Assembly (NCBI GenBank): GCA_964036155.1
Contig: OZ038423.1
Span: 61,147,249-61,211,248 of the forward strand
Length of the DNA: 64,000 nt
Reading direction: 5' to 3'
DNA from: Diploscapter coronatus
Lineage: Eukaryota > Nematoda > Chromadorea > Rhabditida > Rhabditidae
Shown: one piece after another, positions 37,401 through 48,000 of the stretch
How positions within the stretch are numbered: position 1 is the first letter of the stretch
Layout of the letters: each line of letters begins with the position of its first letter
The notes under the pieces: model-generated
What the model was told of the DNA's origin: nothing
Database searches by the model: none
What the model saw: the letters and a program-made list of their open reading frames with translations, nothing else
Made by a program: the position numbers and the translations under genes

Positions 37401-40400
37401 TACGGCGACGACGAAGAAGGAGAATTGTGGTCAGTCAGCGTAAATCATCAAGTGTTTGAAGAATTGCCAATTGTAGAAAATTCGCCTATTGTAAAACTAC
37501 GCATGTCAAACGATGGTTACGTTCGCCATCTATCAAAAGCGCGCAATGCAGTAAAGTCACAGATCAAGCGGTTCATTAATCGTCTCGTAAAAAACTACTC
37601 GTCATTTGCGGTAAAGCTTCTAAGCCGTCATGAACGACTTCCGATTGACAAAAAATTATTGTTTCCAAATCAAGTCGATAAATTATTCAAAACTTCCCAG
37701 TCATTAGAAGTTACTATTACTCTCTAATCAGTGTCAACCTCATCGTAAATCAACAATATCAGTCCACTATGCCAAAACAACCAATTTCACTGATTGCTAA
37801 CACAACTAAATTTACCAAATCAATCCTACGAAGATCGTCAGAAAACCAAACTCCACAATAAAATGGCGCGCGCAGTGTAAAACAGTCACAATCAGTCAAA
37901 AATACGGTTGCTCTCGAGGTAAATGTATCCAGTTCACAACCTAGAAAGTTCACCTAGTTTAGCTTCCTCTTTGCTAACACCATTTAGTCTACCAAAGTGG
38001 GTGAAGTTTACTAGACCAATCAAACAATTTCCTATCTCTCATTAAACGATCAAGCCAAGCACATTACCATTTACGGTAATGGGTGTGTAACGTCGTCATC
38101 TTCTTTGTCCTAGTCATTAATTACTCGTCGTTTACAAGTATAGAAACTGTTATCGTTTATACCACGTCAAAACTTGATATATTCAAGAGAGAAATTGCAT
38201 TTCGATTAGTACTACTATTTTCGGCGCACTGCCATAAATTGTCGTCTCTAATGCGTCAATGAATTCAAACGAAGACCACAAATTACTTATCACAATTCGA
38301 GTAAAATTAGAACAAGTTGCAAGTGCATTTGCATAATGGTTTCCTCGAATTTGACTTAGCCATCAATTATGACTATTTGCAAAGTTCGTGGACTTTGAAG
38401 AGGAAAGGGTTTATGAAGAAAAATCTATGGACGTTCAAGAAACCTTCAATTATTCAAACAGACAAACAATGAAAAGCAAGTTGTGAATGCTTTTCTCCTA
38501 TCAGTAAGTACATTTTGACCAAAATAAGTACTTTCTCCTAAACGCTATTTAGAAAGGAGCTCAATTAGCCGAAAACAACCTTTTTCTCCGATCAACTGGT
38601 CAAAAGTTATTACAAAATCAGTCTGCGTCTGTCTTTTTCATGTGTGTAATCATAGTGACGCCGAGTTTTTCTATAACTGTCGCATCATGTTCAGGTTTCC
38701 GTGGAGAAAATATACAAGTACACGCGCGCGCGTAAGCACAAGACACTTCTGATTATACTAATGCATAAGGGCGTCCTTTAAAAATCGAAGAAAGAAAACG
38801 CCGTGTATGATGTCTCTATTGTCTTTTTCGCGCTTTTTCTGTTCGTTCTCTTTCAGTTTATTTCTCAAAATCTATGAGGTTTTCTTCATCTCATATCTTT
38901 CTAAAAACGATGAGAACGGCGCTATTTTCACTGTGATTTTCCGAGGTTTCTGCTTTCTTTGCGCTCTCTCGACTTTTCTTTGTCTCTATCGCTGTCTTTT
39001 CTTCTTTTCCGTTGTCATGTTTGTCATCTGTCTTTTCGAACACTTTCCTCTCACGCCTAAGGGCATTAAAACGAGATGTTCAGACGAAAACATCACTGGG
39101 AAATAGAGAATCTAGAGAAGCAGAAAATCACAAAAATGCGAAATTTTCTATGGCACTCTATAAAAAATTAGCGTCATTCTTCTAGAAACAAAAATAGCTG
39201 GATAACAAAGGATGTCTAGAATGGGAACACTTTGGCATAATTGACCTATGCGTGTCCATAACTTACAGACATGCTAATTATGGAAAAGAAGTAGGGGTAT
39301 TTCACGCAAGGTGGTTTCTAACAATAAAGAATAGGTATGGGGGTACTTTTTCAACAAGAAAAGTAAGAAATATTTTGTGAGTAGAAAGCACCAAAACAGA
39401 AAATAGGTAGTGCACGATTGGTAGAATTAGAAAAAAATGGTTCAAGTTTTCCTAGGACTTTATAATAAACATTCCAATTATCAATAACGTCAAAGTAAAA
39501 TACTGGCCGAGTTAATTACTCTCATTATCTCGCACAAACGGGAATAATTACTCGGAAAGATCACTTGGGCTGCGTTTATGCGCTGAATGTTTGAAAAATA
39601 CCAGATATCTAGTTTAAAATTTTTCTCCTCGATCAAAATACCACCACCTCAAATAAGTTTTCCAAATATGACCTTTCCGTTTATAATCCTATCGAATAAC
39701 TGCCTACACCATGTAGCATACCTTCAACCTATTACAATTCTCACTTTGCAGAATAAAATCCCCGACAAGTCAGAATTAAAATTTCAAAAATGCTCGCTAT
39801 TTCGCGAGTTTTGCACGTGAAAAATGATACAGGCGCGTGTCGCGAGAAGCGCGATAAAATATCAAATTTCCCCAAAAATAAAAAAGTATTTAAAAAAAGT
39901 TTAACATTTCATATTTTTGTCGAATATCGTTGATTTTCAAAATTGAAAAAAGTCGAAATAGAGACCTTCAAGGAAAACTAGTGCATCTTAAAAAAGAAAA
40001 AGACAAACTTATCGCACAGTGTGTACACCATTTCTCGGCGAATCGAGTATTTTAGAATTCTTTTTTTAATAAAAAAATTAGAGCCTTGTGAAAATCAACG
40101 ATAATCTTCAAAATCTTAGTTGATAATATTTCTTTGTTTAAAAGAACTGACTTGCTAAGTGGTCGAGGAGGAATTGGAGCAGCTTGTGGGCGCCGTTCGA
40201 CTCGTGGTAGATCTTACTGATCTCGGGCGACAGCGGATTTCCAGCCAGGCCTGAAAGAGAACATTTTATAAGTTTGCTTTAAACATACTTTTTCAAAACA
40301 AGAGAAACTTATGAAAATTGCTACGATACGTTTCAAAAACTTGTTGAAAGAGAAACAAGCTTGAAGTTTTATTGATTTGATAGCCCCAAAGTGAAAGTGA

Positions 40401-42273
40401 GATACTCACCTAGTGTTTGTATCCGGAAAAGCTTGCCGAGCTCGTACGGTAGGACTCTGAAAATTGCCACTTTATTTTCTTCCAAGTCTTATAAGATGTC
40501 TTCAAAGATCAAAATTTTCTAAAAATCCTCAAAATGTCATTTGAGTTGATTATAATCAATCCTTAAAAGTTCATTCTTTCAAAAAGTTAAATATTTCTAA
40601 AAATCTAAAACTAACCTGAGTTGATTGTGATTGAGATAGAGATGACAGAGGGAGATCATGTCGCCCAACTCCGCAGGCAGACTGCGCAGCTTGTTGTGCG
40701 ACAGGTCCAACATCGTTAGGTTTGTCAACTGCAAAAACGAACAATTCGGATATTTTCAGAATTATTCATTTGGAAAATTTAGTGATAACGAATCATAGAT
40801 ATTGACAAAACCGACCCATTTAGAGTTTATCGTTTTTTGCGGAGCATATTTCATATTTCATATTTTTATATTTTATTCATTATTTGATATAACGAAGATT
40901 CATGTAGAGGCACTAAAGAGACTGATAAATAAAGGCTCTAATAATTTTTGTGGAGCATATTCTAGCATTTTAGAAACGTTATTTAAGAAAAAATCTCACA
41001 TGCGCAATTTCGGGTGGGACTCGCGTTAGTTGGTTGCCGTTGAGAAAGAGAGCCGTTAGTTGGTTGACGTTCCATAGCGCCGGCGCCAAATTGCGTACTC
41101 GGCCTGAAAAATGAGAAAATTGAACAAGTTTCAGAAAACTCAAAATATATTTCGTTTGGAAGTTCCAGTGTTCAGGACATATCTACGAATTTATAAGATG
41201 TGTGCTTCAAAATTTTCATAAATTCGACCCTAAATCTTGAAATAAGATTTTATTAATAATTAAAAAAAACATGTATACTTCAGAAATTTCATAAAAGCTA
41301 CAAAATTTTGGAGCTTATGATCCACCTTTATCTCCTACAATAAAAAATACCGTGTATTTCGAGCTCGGTCCATCTCGTGGTTTTGCCTTGCGCCACTTCT
41401 TCCTCTGTTAGTATTCTGTGTACTCGAGCCATGCCGTTCGTCAATGTCTGAAAATGTTAAAATTTCAAAAACCAATTAAATTCAAGTTTATCTTTCCGAA
41501 AAAAGTATTCCGGATCAAAACTTTAGCAGAAATCTACCTTTAAAATATTTTACTTTTAATCTCAAGAAAAGCAATCAAAATAAACCTTTCTCGGCATGGT
41601 GAAGCCTTGTCAAGTAGGGAGTAGAGCACAATTCTACGCGCACAACAGAACAATAAAATGGACGAAAAAATTTCGAGGTCGAGATTTTTGTATTTGTGCA
41701 GTTGGTGGCGCGCGGCTATAGAAAGTGATCAGCAGCAAGTTGCAGTGAAAATAAAGAAAAAGGCGAAAAATATGCCCCCACTAGTCTGGGCGACTTTACG
41801 ATTTTGGAAGGGAACTAGTAAAGTGGTACTGGATTTTGAGAAAGTGTCTGGATGTGTTTTAAAAATTCGATAAAATTAATGAATACGAGAATTTCTGCTA
41901 ACGATCCGACAAATAGTCCAAGAATCATGAAAAGACGCGTTTTTAGACAAAAGCTAAGAACTCCCTATTTCCTACATCGAATAACGAGACTTGTAAAATC
42001 GTCAAGAACACTTTGAAAATTTGCATTTTTACACCGTAATAGTCTGGGAAATATGCAAATTACGAGAATTTGTATTTGACAGGAAGCCTCTCCTTCGCTT
42101 TCAACTTTGAACAAGAAAAATTATTTGATAATAAAATTGTCGTATTTTTAGGAAATAAAAAATTCCCCGACCTTTTTGCCTTCGTTATTCTCGGATTTGG
42201 TGAGGGGTAGTCCGGCACCGCCGCCCTGCTTGTCTTTGTACTCGCCATTGCTGCTTAATTCCCCGTTTTGCAT
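22475..42273 (-). CDS. ccr-4: CCR4 deadenylase (CNOT6-type), LRR-containing isoform
   Basis: Exons: 42273-42172, 41447-41351, 41103-41000, 40728-40616, 40456-40410, 40250-40152, 25451-25294, 24934-24780, 24514-24363, 24198-24071, 23852-23753, 23563-23386, 23062-22950, 22809-22712 and 22552-22475. They give 573 residues (human CNOT6 is 557). N-terminal LRRs (about 60-187) include MLDLSHNKLRSLP and ELGKLFRIQTLGLAGNP; in the family these dock on the CNOT7/POP2 deadenylase. The EEP nuclease domain follows from FTVLCYNVLCDKYAT, with catalytic LQEVETEQ (Glu241), HIHWDPE (364-370), CGDLNSLPDSG (Asp411, Asn413) and PSDH (Asp525, His526). It should remove poly(A) tails in the cytoplasmic CCR4-NOT complex. 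The C-terminal ~25 residues are Ser/Thr/Gln-rich. A 14.7-kb intron separates the two domains. Transcription is divergent from sec-24.2. The N-terminal exon is the least certain part. Confidence 0.93.
27782..27998. repeat. 217-bp segment with 15-bp inverted ends
   Basis: TCTAGCCTGGACAGA at 27782-27796 and its inverse (read on the minus strand, TCTAGCCTGGATAGA) at 27984-27998 differ by one base. No obvious flanking target duplication; a small non-autonomous element is possible. Confidence 0.45.
33448..33516. repeat. Palindrome of the CTCCATTGCTAAAT family, copy 1
   Basis: Left arm TTCCATTGCTAAATGTTA and right arm TAACATTTAGTAACGGAGCA pair around a short A-rich loop. The same motif forms the palindrome at 55922-55990. 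Confidence 0.55.
33957..34503 (-). CDS. Internal alternative coding exon of ccr-4 (or nested gene), exon b
   Basis: 547 nt (182 codons plus one base). It continues TARRSLSYSIFQPRRHEIP from exon a and is Ser/Thr/Asn/Pro-rich with no recognised domain. A consensus donor (CAAA/GTAAGC) lies at its end, leaving one overhanging A. The next good same-strand acceptor leading into recognisable coding sequence is the first nuclease exon of ccr-4 at 25451, which needs exactly one leading base. The LRR exon ending at 40152 supplies the same A. Splicing a-b-nuclease would give a protein of about 765 residues in which a disordered N-terminus replaces the LRRs. If the donor is not used, translation stops shortly after LNQSKPYNLLALYF, giving a nested gene of about 390 residues. 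Confidence 0.65.
34615..35205 (-). CDS. Internal alternative first coding exon of ccr-4 (or separate nested gene), exon a
   Basis: A 591-nt open exon (197 codons), low complexity and rich in Ser, Thr, Gln and Pro, with a basic cluster GKRFARRAKRWAELQQRR near residues 100-117 that could be a nuclear localisation signal. It ends CATCAG with a GTAGTG donor and splices in phase 0 to the exon 34503-33957 (acceptor TTTTTGTCATTGCAG). Upstream of the Met the frame is closed by a TAA 11 codons away and no good acceptor is visible, so the Met looks like a true start. It is GC-richer than the surrounding intron and on the ccr-4 strand. No known domain recognised. Confidence 0.65.
35540..36100 (-). promoter_or_regulatory. 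Purine-rich, CpG-containing block upstream of the internal ccr-4 exons
   Basis: 35590-35735 on the plus strand is almost all purine (runs such as GGGAGGGAAGAGG and GAAGAGAGGAGAGGACGAAAG), so the minus strand is a CT-rich tract running toward the exon at 35205. Around it are GC-rich, CpG-containing stretches (for example TAGCGCGCGAGGCGCAC near 35760). Position and composition suggest a promoter for the internal first exon. No TATA box was identified; the role is inference. Confidence 0.45.
41586..41597 (-). CDS. ccr-4: Possible alternative first coding exon of ccr-4 (MPRK)
   Basis: ATG CCG AGA AAG followed by a GTTTAT donor, in phase 0 with the exon starting at 41447. Joining them would start the protein MPRKTLTNGMARVHRIL, resembling the short MPKEK-type N-terminus of vertebrate CNOT6. 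It competes with the exon 42273-42172 (MQNGELSSNG), which is also phase 0 and ends AAG/GTCGGG. A third option is translation starting at the internal Met just before ARVHRIL. Confidence 0.4.
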
Positions 42274-42899
42274 GATCTGAAACATAAATAAACATTATTT
42301 TTTAGGAAAAAAAATGAATTTTTTTTCGGAAATTCGTCAAGTTGAAGATAACATGAAACTGATCAGGTCAAGTAGAGGAATAAGTGAACTTTCCGAAAAA
42401 AAACATAAATTGATAAAAATCGACAGAAATATAAGATTCTTGTAAAATTCATCTTTTTTTTTTTATTTATTTATCACAAGTTGTTCTTTTCCCAACCGGG
42501 TTAATTTTACAAGAAGCCGTTAACACGATTATTTCTTACTACTGAATGAATGCAGTCAGAAAAAATGCAAGAAAAAACGATAACAATTTGTACTCGACGA
42601 AATGAGAGAACGAGATGGAGAGCCGATTGATCACGCCCATTTTTGCCGAGACTAATCAATTTGTGTAAGATTTCTATAGCGTAATAAGAACATTTGATTT
42701 TTACAAGCTTTTTCCGAAAAGCCTGTTGTTTTCTCGTGAAACTTATCGATTTTTTCCTTAAATGTCTCATTTTTTAAAGCTTTTCAGGTACAAAAATCGA
42801 TTTTCTGCAAAATTGGTGGCGGAATTATCAAAAATGAGCAGTTTCCTAGGGGAATTTTGTGAATGAAAATGCACTGCATAAATCGATGATTTGTAGGTC

Positions 42900-43560
42900 A
42901 AAATTTGCAGCGACCGGAATGGGTGGGTGAACGAATACGAATACAGCAGCTGGAGAAGACACGCTGCATTGTGAAGGAAAGGGGGAGATGCGTTTGGAAC
43001 GAGGCGAGGAAAAGGGAAGGGGAAGGAAAAGAGAAGGAGGAAACAGGGACGATGCGCAAAATTGATCAGGCCTCCTGTATTTGTCATCGGGCGATGATCA
43101 TCGCCATCTGTTTTCTGTCGTCGGGTTGCAAAGGAAAAGCCGATGACAACAACAATATAAAAGGGCAAAATCGATCGCGCCATCTAGAGATTTTCAGTTA
43201 TGCTGAAATGAAATGCGGTGCGGCGGCGTTGCACCGGCGAGAAGGGAAAACTGCAACAGCATTACAGGGAAGAGGCCGTAGTGCGCTAGATTTTCCCATC
43301 TAACGAACGCGGAAAACCGGGGGTGGAGGGGAAGGAAATCGAAATGCAGCGGCCCTCCGAAGGAGCGCAAGCGAGGCACTGTATTCTCTAAAGAGGTCGA
43401 GAGACGACCAGACGCAAAATCTACGAGAAAGGACAACAAGCGAGAGAGCACGGTGTTAAAAGAGGGAAAGAGATAGAGACGCACAGCGACCCCAAACCTA
43501 TTTCTTCTTTTCCCTCTCTCCTTCTCTTCCTTCACCTTTCCTTTCCTTCCTTTCACCCTA
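42900..43560. promoter_or_regulatory. GC- and purine-rich block between ccr-4 and sec-24.2 (shared promoter region)
   Basis: Between the divergent genes, 42960-43050 is purine-rich (GGAAGGGGAAGGAAAAGAG) and 43480-43556 is a pyrimidine tract. GC-rich CpG-containing sequence lies between them (for example GTGCGGCGGCGTTGCACCGGCG near 43220). Overlapping open frames of 120-138 codons on both strands are a composition effect. A bidirectional regulatory region is the simplest reading. Confidence 0.45.
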
Positions 43561-44825
43561 AATCTTTCATAAAACCCCAGTCTAAAGCAAAAGACGATAA
43601 CCCGAAGAGTTCCACGTCATTAACATCATCAGAAAAGCCCCGAATAAGCCAAAAGTGAAACTATCAAATCCCCCTTATTCCGAGGATTCCGAGTTCGCAG
43701 TGTAGGAGATCAGGGAAAATCGCAAAAATCCAAGGAATCTCCGAAAGATAGACACTTCAGAGAAATCAATGATTTTTGCAGGTGTTTGAAGATGTCGATA
43801 TCCAAAATCGATTCAAAAGACGTGTACTTTCAAGGGCTTCTTGAATACGCACAATGTCTCAAGAAAAACTTGATTCAACATCAATAACGAAAGAAAGTTT
43901 GATCGACTGATTTCCAAAAATGCGTTCCATCGTTCAAAATTAATGAATTCTCGGACGAACAAATTGATAAGATTATCAGCTTTAAAAAGCGCTGATAAAA
44001 TTACCTTGGTAACCGAACTTTCTTAGTGTAGTCTGCAAAATCCCTGGAGAACTTAACCTCATAAAAACCCCTTTGAAGGGGAGAAAATCGATATTTTTCA
44101 AAGCCAATGAAAAAGCCCATTTTCAAAGAATTTTTTTAAATCATCATTTCAAAATATAGTCAATTTTTGAATCCCGGGTTATCTTGAAGGTAGGATGAGT
44201 TTTCCGTGAAAAATGGGTTATTACATTTTCAAAGTACGTGATTTGCACAGAAAACGGGTAAAAAACGGTAAAAGACGAGTGGAAAATACCGTGTTTGACC
44301 AGTGTCGGCCGGAAAAGCTGATCGATCGACGCTGAAGGGGTCGGTGGTGGGGCAGCGACTGTGCGCCTTTGCGTACATCGCCATGCATTCGACCACACCA
44401 ATGCGCCAATCTGTCGGATGAAAGCGAGACGATTTTCGCTGGTCGCAACTTGGGAAATAATCTTCTCGACATTCCACGTTTACTTTTTTCGCTTTTCGAT
44501 ATTCCATGTTAATTTTTCGACTTCCCAACTTTTCGTGAAATCTCCGAAGCTTCTCGATCCTTGAACGTCTCGAAAATCAGCCAGATTTTTGGGAGACCCA
44601 AAAGTTTGACTCTAGAAATTAGGGTGAATTCTAAAGCAGCTTTCTGGACCAAAAACTTCAGTTTTATTATTTTCAGTTTCTAGAAGTTTCAGAAACTTTG
44701 AGATCCAGTTTTCATCGCGAAAATCGAGATTTGAATTTCTAAAGTTCCATCGAGTTTCGGCTGCTGATTCATTTCTCCATTTCTCCGCCTGCGCTTCTGT
44801 CGAGTGATTTCTAGTTTAAAGACCC

Positions 44826-45006
44826 GTGAGTTTTTCGCGACTTTTTCCTGGATTTTGGAAATTTTTCAGTTACGCTCTAATTCAAATTTCACTATTTCAG
44901 TTATCCTCCTTATGCAGTCGTTGATTGAAACTTGAGTTTCGCGATTTTATTTGTTTTTCTTTTGAAACCTATTTATTTTATTTACTTTAAATTATGGTAT
45001 TTTTAG
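44826..45006 (+). other. Probable 5' UTR intron or trans-splice acceptor of sec-24.2
   Basis: A GTGAGT donor at 44826 and a TATTTTTAG acceptor ending at 45006 flank the sequence before the sec-24.2 start exon. Further acceptors (TTTTTCAG near 44868, TATTTCAG near 44903) are also possible. In a nematode such an acceptor could instead take a spliced leader. Confidence 0.4.
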
Positions 45007-45077
45007 GCCGTTAGAAACGAGCATCCGGAGCCGCGACGCCCATCGAAAAGTACCGCGTCCAACGTTGGCAATCCGAC

Positions 45078-48000
45078 ATGCATCAGGTACTTGAATTTTT
45101 CTTGGAAATGTCGAAATTTCTATGTTTCTCACCAAAATTTTCTAATGTTGAAGAACTTCATCAAACTTATATCGAGGCTTATCTCCAATGCCATTCGTTT
45201 TCAATTACTCTTTTCCGAAATTCGTTTAAACACTTCAAAAGTTGTTTTTCAGAGGAATTGTTGTTGATTTTAGAACCTTTTTAAAAACGCCTTTCAGCCC
45301 CAACCACCTGCGGCTTCCCAGTTTGGTGGCTTTGCTCCGCCCGGCCAAAGTCCAAGTCAAATTGCGGGGCAAATGCCGAATCAGAAGCCACCAACTCCAA
45401 TGGGCTTTCCCCAGCAAATCCAGCAGCAGGCCTACGGACAGCATCCCTATCAGCAGAATCTGCAAAATGCACAAAATCCGCTGGGCCAAATGAATCAGCC
45501 TGGTCAAATCCCCGGACAACCACAGCTACCACCCATGTCGACCGCTCACGGAATCGGTGGGATGAGTAATGGGTAAGATTTAAAAAAAAATGTTGCTTTC
45601 AAATGTATTTTTTTATTTTGTACCTCAAAAAGTTCGAATTTGAAGATTCCAATCTATTAGTTTAAAAAATTGAATTAAATGTATCGAGATAAGCTTTAAA
45701 AAAGACGCTATTTTAGACAGAAGGTCAAACAGTTGTTATAGACAATTGAAGGTTTTGAGTATGAATTAGAAAAAAACAGCGTAAAATCAACAATTTTGAG
45801 AATCGGCCAATTTGCCGTGTCCGCTCCGTACCAGCCACCTGCTGTATCGACTGTGCCAACCTCGGCCCCATTTCCCACGCAGCAATCCACCTCGTTCGCC
45901 AACGGATCAGTCAAGACGGGCTTTCCACAGGTTCATCTTTTTAAATCAAAAAAGCCAATATTTTCGGAGAGCATGTATAAATTTGATAGATTTCAAGTAA
46001 TTAACAATTACGTCTATTCCATAAACTTTATTGCACTAACCCATTGGAGAAATCATAAAATGATGACTTTTTGAATATATTTAAAACAATTTGTATGAAA
46101 TGTTCAATATTATCCTTTGATAGTTTTCAACTTCCTTTATAACCTGAAAAAGAAACGAGGATTTTCAAATGTTTACATTCCAAGTTTCAGGCAGCTCCAG
46201 TCTCGCAACCGCAGCCCTTCGTGTCGCCAGTGTCAGCACCGTTTCCCACGGCGAGTGCTGCAGGGCCGAACCCATTCTCTCCAGCTTCGGCTGCCGCTTC
46301 ATTTCCTGCACCTAGGCCTCCGAATTTTTCCGGGTATGATTGACTTCTTTTCAACTTTTATTCTCCTACGGTAAAGACCCATTGGACTTCGTTTATAATC
46401 AATTTTTACACAACATTTTTGAGACTTACACTTTTTAGTCTTTAGATTTCGTGAAAATTTGATTTCCTATCATTCCATCAAGACACACCTACCGACTAAA
46501 CTCTCAAATCTGACATCAGTTTATAAATTTTTTGAAACTCATTTTTCCTAAAAATGGATTTTTCTCAGGAACGGTTCGACTGCGCCGTACGCATCTGCGC
46601 TTCAGCCTCCTCAGGCCTTTCCAAGCGTGCAACCACCGTCGACCACGCCTGTTCCAGGTCAACAGCAGCCTTTTGGGGTAGGAACTTTAAACACTCCGAA
46701 AAAACGATGAAATTTAATATTTCGTTGGGTCGTATTAGATTTTGAAAGTCTAAACTAAATGGCTAAATTCTTTTAAATTTCCAGGCAATTCCCCCACCGG
46801 TCTCTCAGTCCTTCCCTCCTCTACCCGCTCAATCCGCGTCCTTGCCGAGACCCCCTTCGACGTCCCAGCCGTCTGCAACGTTTCCCTCGATTCCTTCGAT
46901 GCCGCAACCACCTGCTCAAATACAACAACAGGCATACGGTAATCTGCCGATTCCACAGGTTGGTTTTTTTCTCCTGGAAATGATCATTTTTAATTCGAGC
47001 ACATTTTTCTCAGGCACTCTTTTTAGTTATTTCTTTTATTCAGAGAAAATGTAAGAATGTTAAAGTTTTCTAAAAGATGATAGTTTCGCCTTTCTGAAGT
47101 TATTGAATTTTAGAGTTTTAGAGATTTTCTATGTTTCAAAAGCTATTGAAATTGAATGAGATATGTCAAGTTCTTATTAATATGAAGATATTGTCATTGT
47201 AGATGCAACAAAGCCAGCCTGGGTTCGGTACCGTCCCGCACCCACTCAACTCATTCCCACCACTTCCATCGGGTACTCCCCTGCCTGCTGCGCCTGGACC
47301 CGGACAAGTCCAACCACCTGCTGGTAAATCGTTTTTCTTGCTTTAAATGAAATTGAGTACTTTTCACTCAATTTGAGAAATTTACTCACGCTACAAATAC
47401 TTTTGTGACATTACTAGAAAAAGTACTCTGATATCAAAAAGGCAATGAATCGTGATAAAAGTGGCTTTATTAGATTTTGGAAATATCTGATTTAAAAAAA
47501 TTACTGTAACCTTCGAATTTAGGCTATCAAGCCCCACCTCAATTCGGTCAGCCGAATCAACAGCAAACGATGCAGGGGACGAATCTGATGAACGCACAGC
47601 AGAAGTTTGGGCAAATGGTATCGTTTTAAGCTATTTTTTTACAAGCTCGCACTAGCATAAATTCTTCGACTTTTCATAAACATAACCCTTGCTTAAAACA
47701 TCAGCATATTTAATTTAAAAACAACGTACGCGCACACTATCAACTTCAAGTAATTAATTTACTCTGAAGAATCTCGTGAAGCTCATCAAAATTTTTAAGA
47801 ACTAGGGCAATTTTTTGTTTTTTTTTTAATTTGAAATTTCAGAACCTCGGCTCGGGTGCGCAGTCTCAGATGGGATTCGCCTCGAACGCCGCCTCACCCA
47901 TCGTCGACCTGCTCACGGAGAAGAACGTCATGAGGTTGGGAATTTTTCAAAGAAAAGAAATATGATCATTTGATCTATGGCGATTTTTCACAGATACGGT

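Larger units (their letters stand above)
25452..40151 (-). other. ccr-4: 14.7-kb ccr-4 intron separating LRR and nuclease exons
   Basis: The donor A/GTCAGT at 40152 and the acceptor AATTTCAG before 25451 are the flanking splice sites of the LRR-to-nuclease junction, far longer than every other intron in the window (mostly 50-700 bp). Besides the two coding exons at 33957-35205, it holds several GC-richer, CpG-containing islands (28140-28330, 29750-29970, 32200-33240, 35540-36800). No other recognisable gene was found. The rest is AT-rich. Confidence 0.8.

Noticed and set aside
42767..43303. Overlapping 138- and 132-codon frames on opposite strands
   Set aside because: They lie in the GC-rich promoter block, are low complexity, lack splice context and have no recognisable motif.
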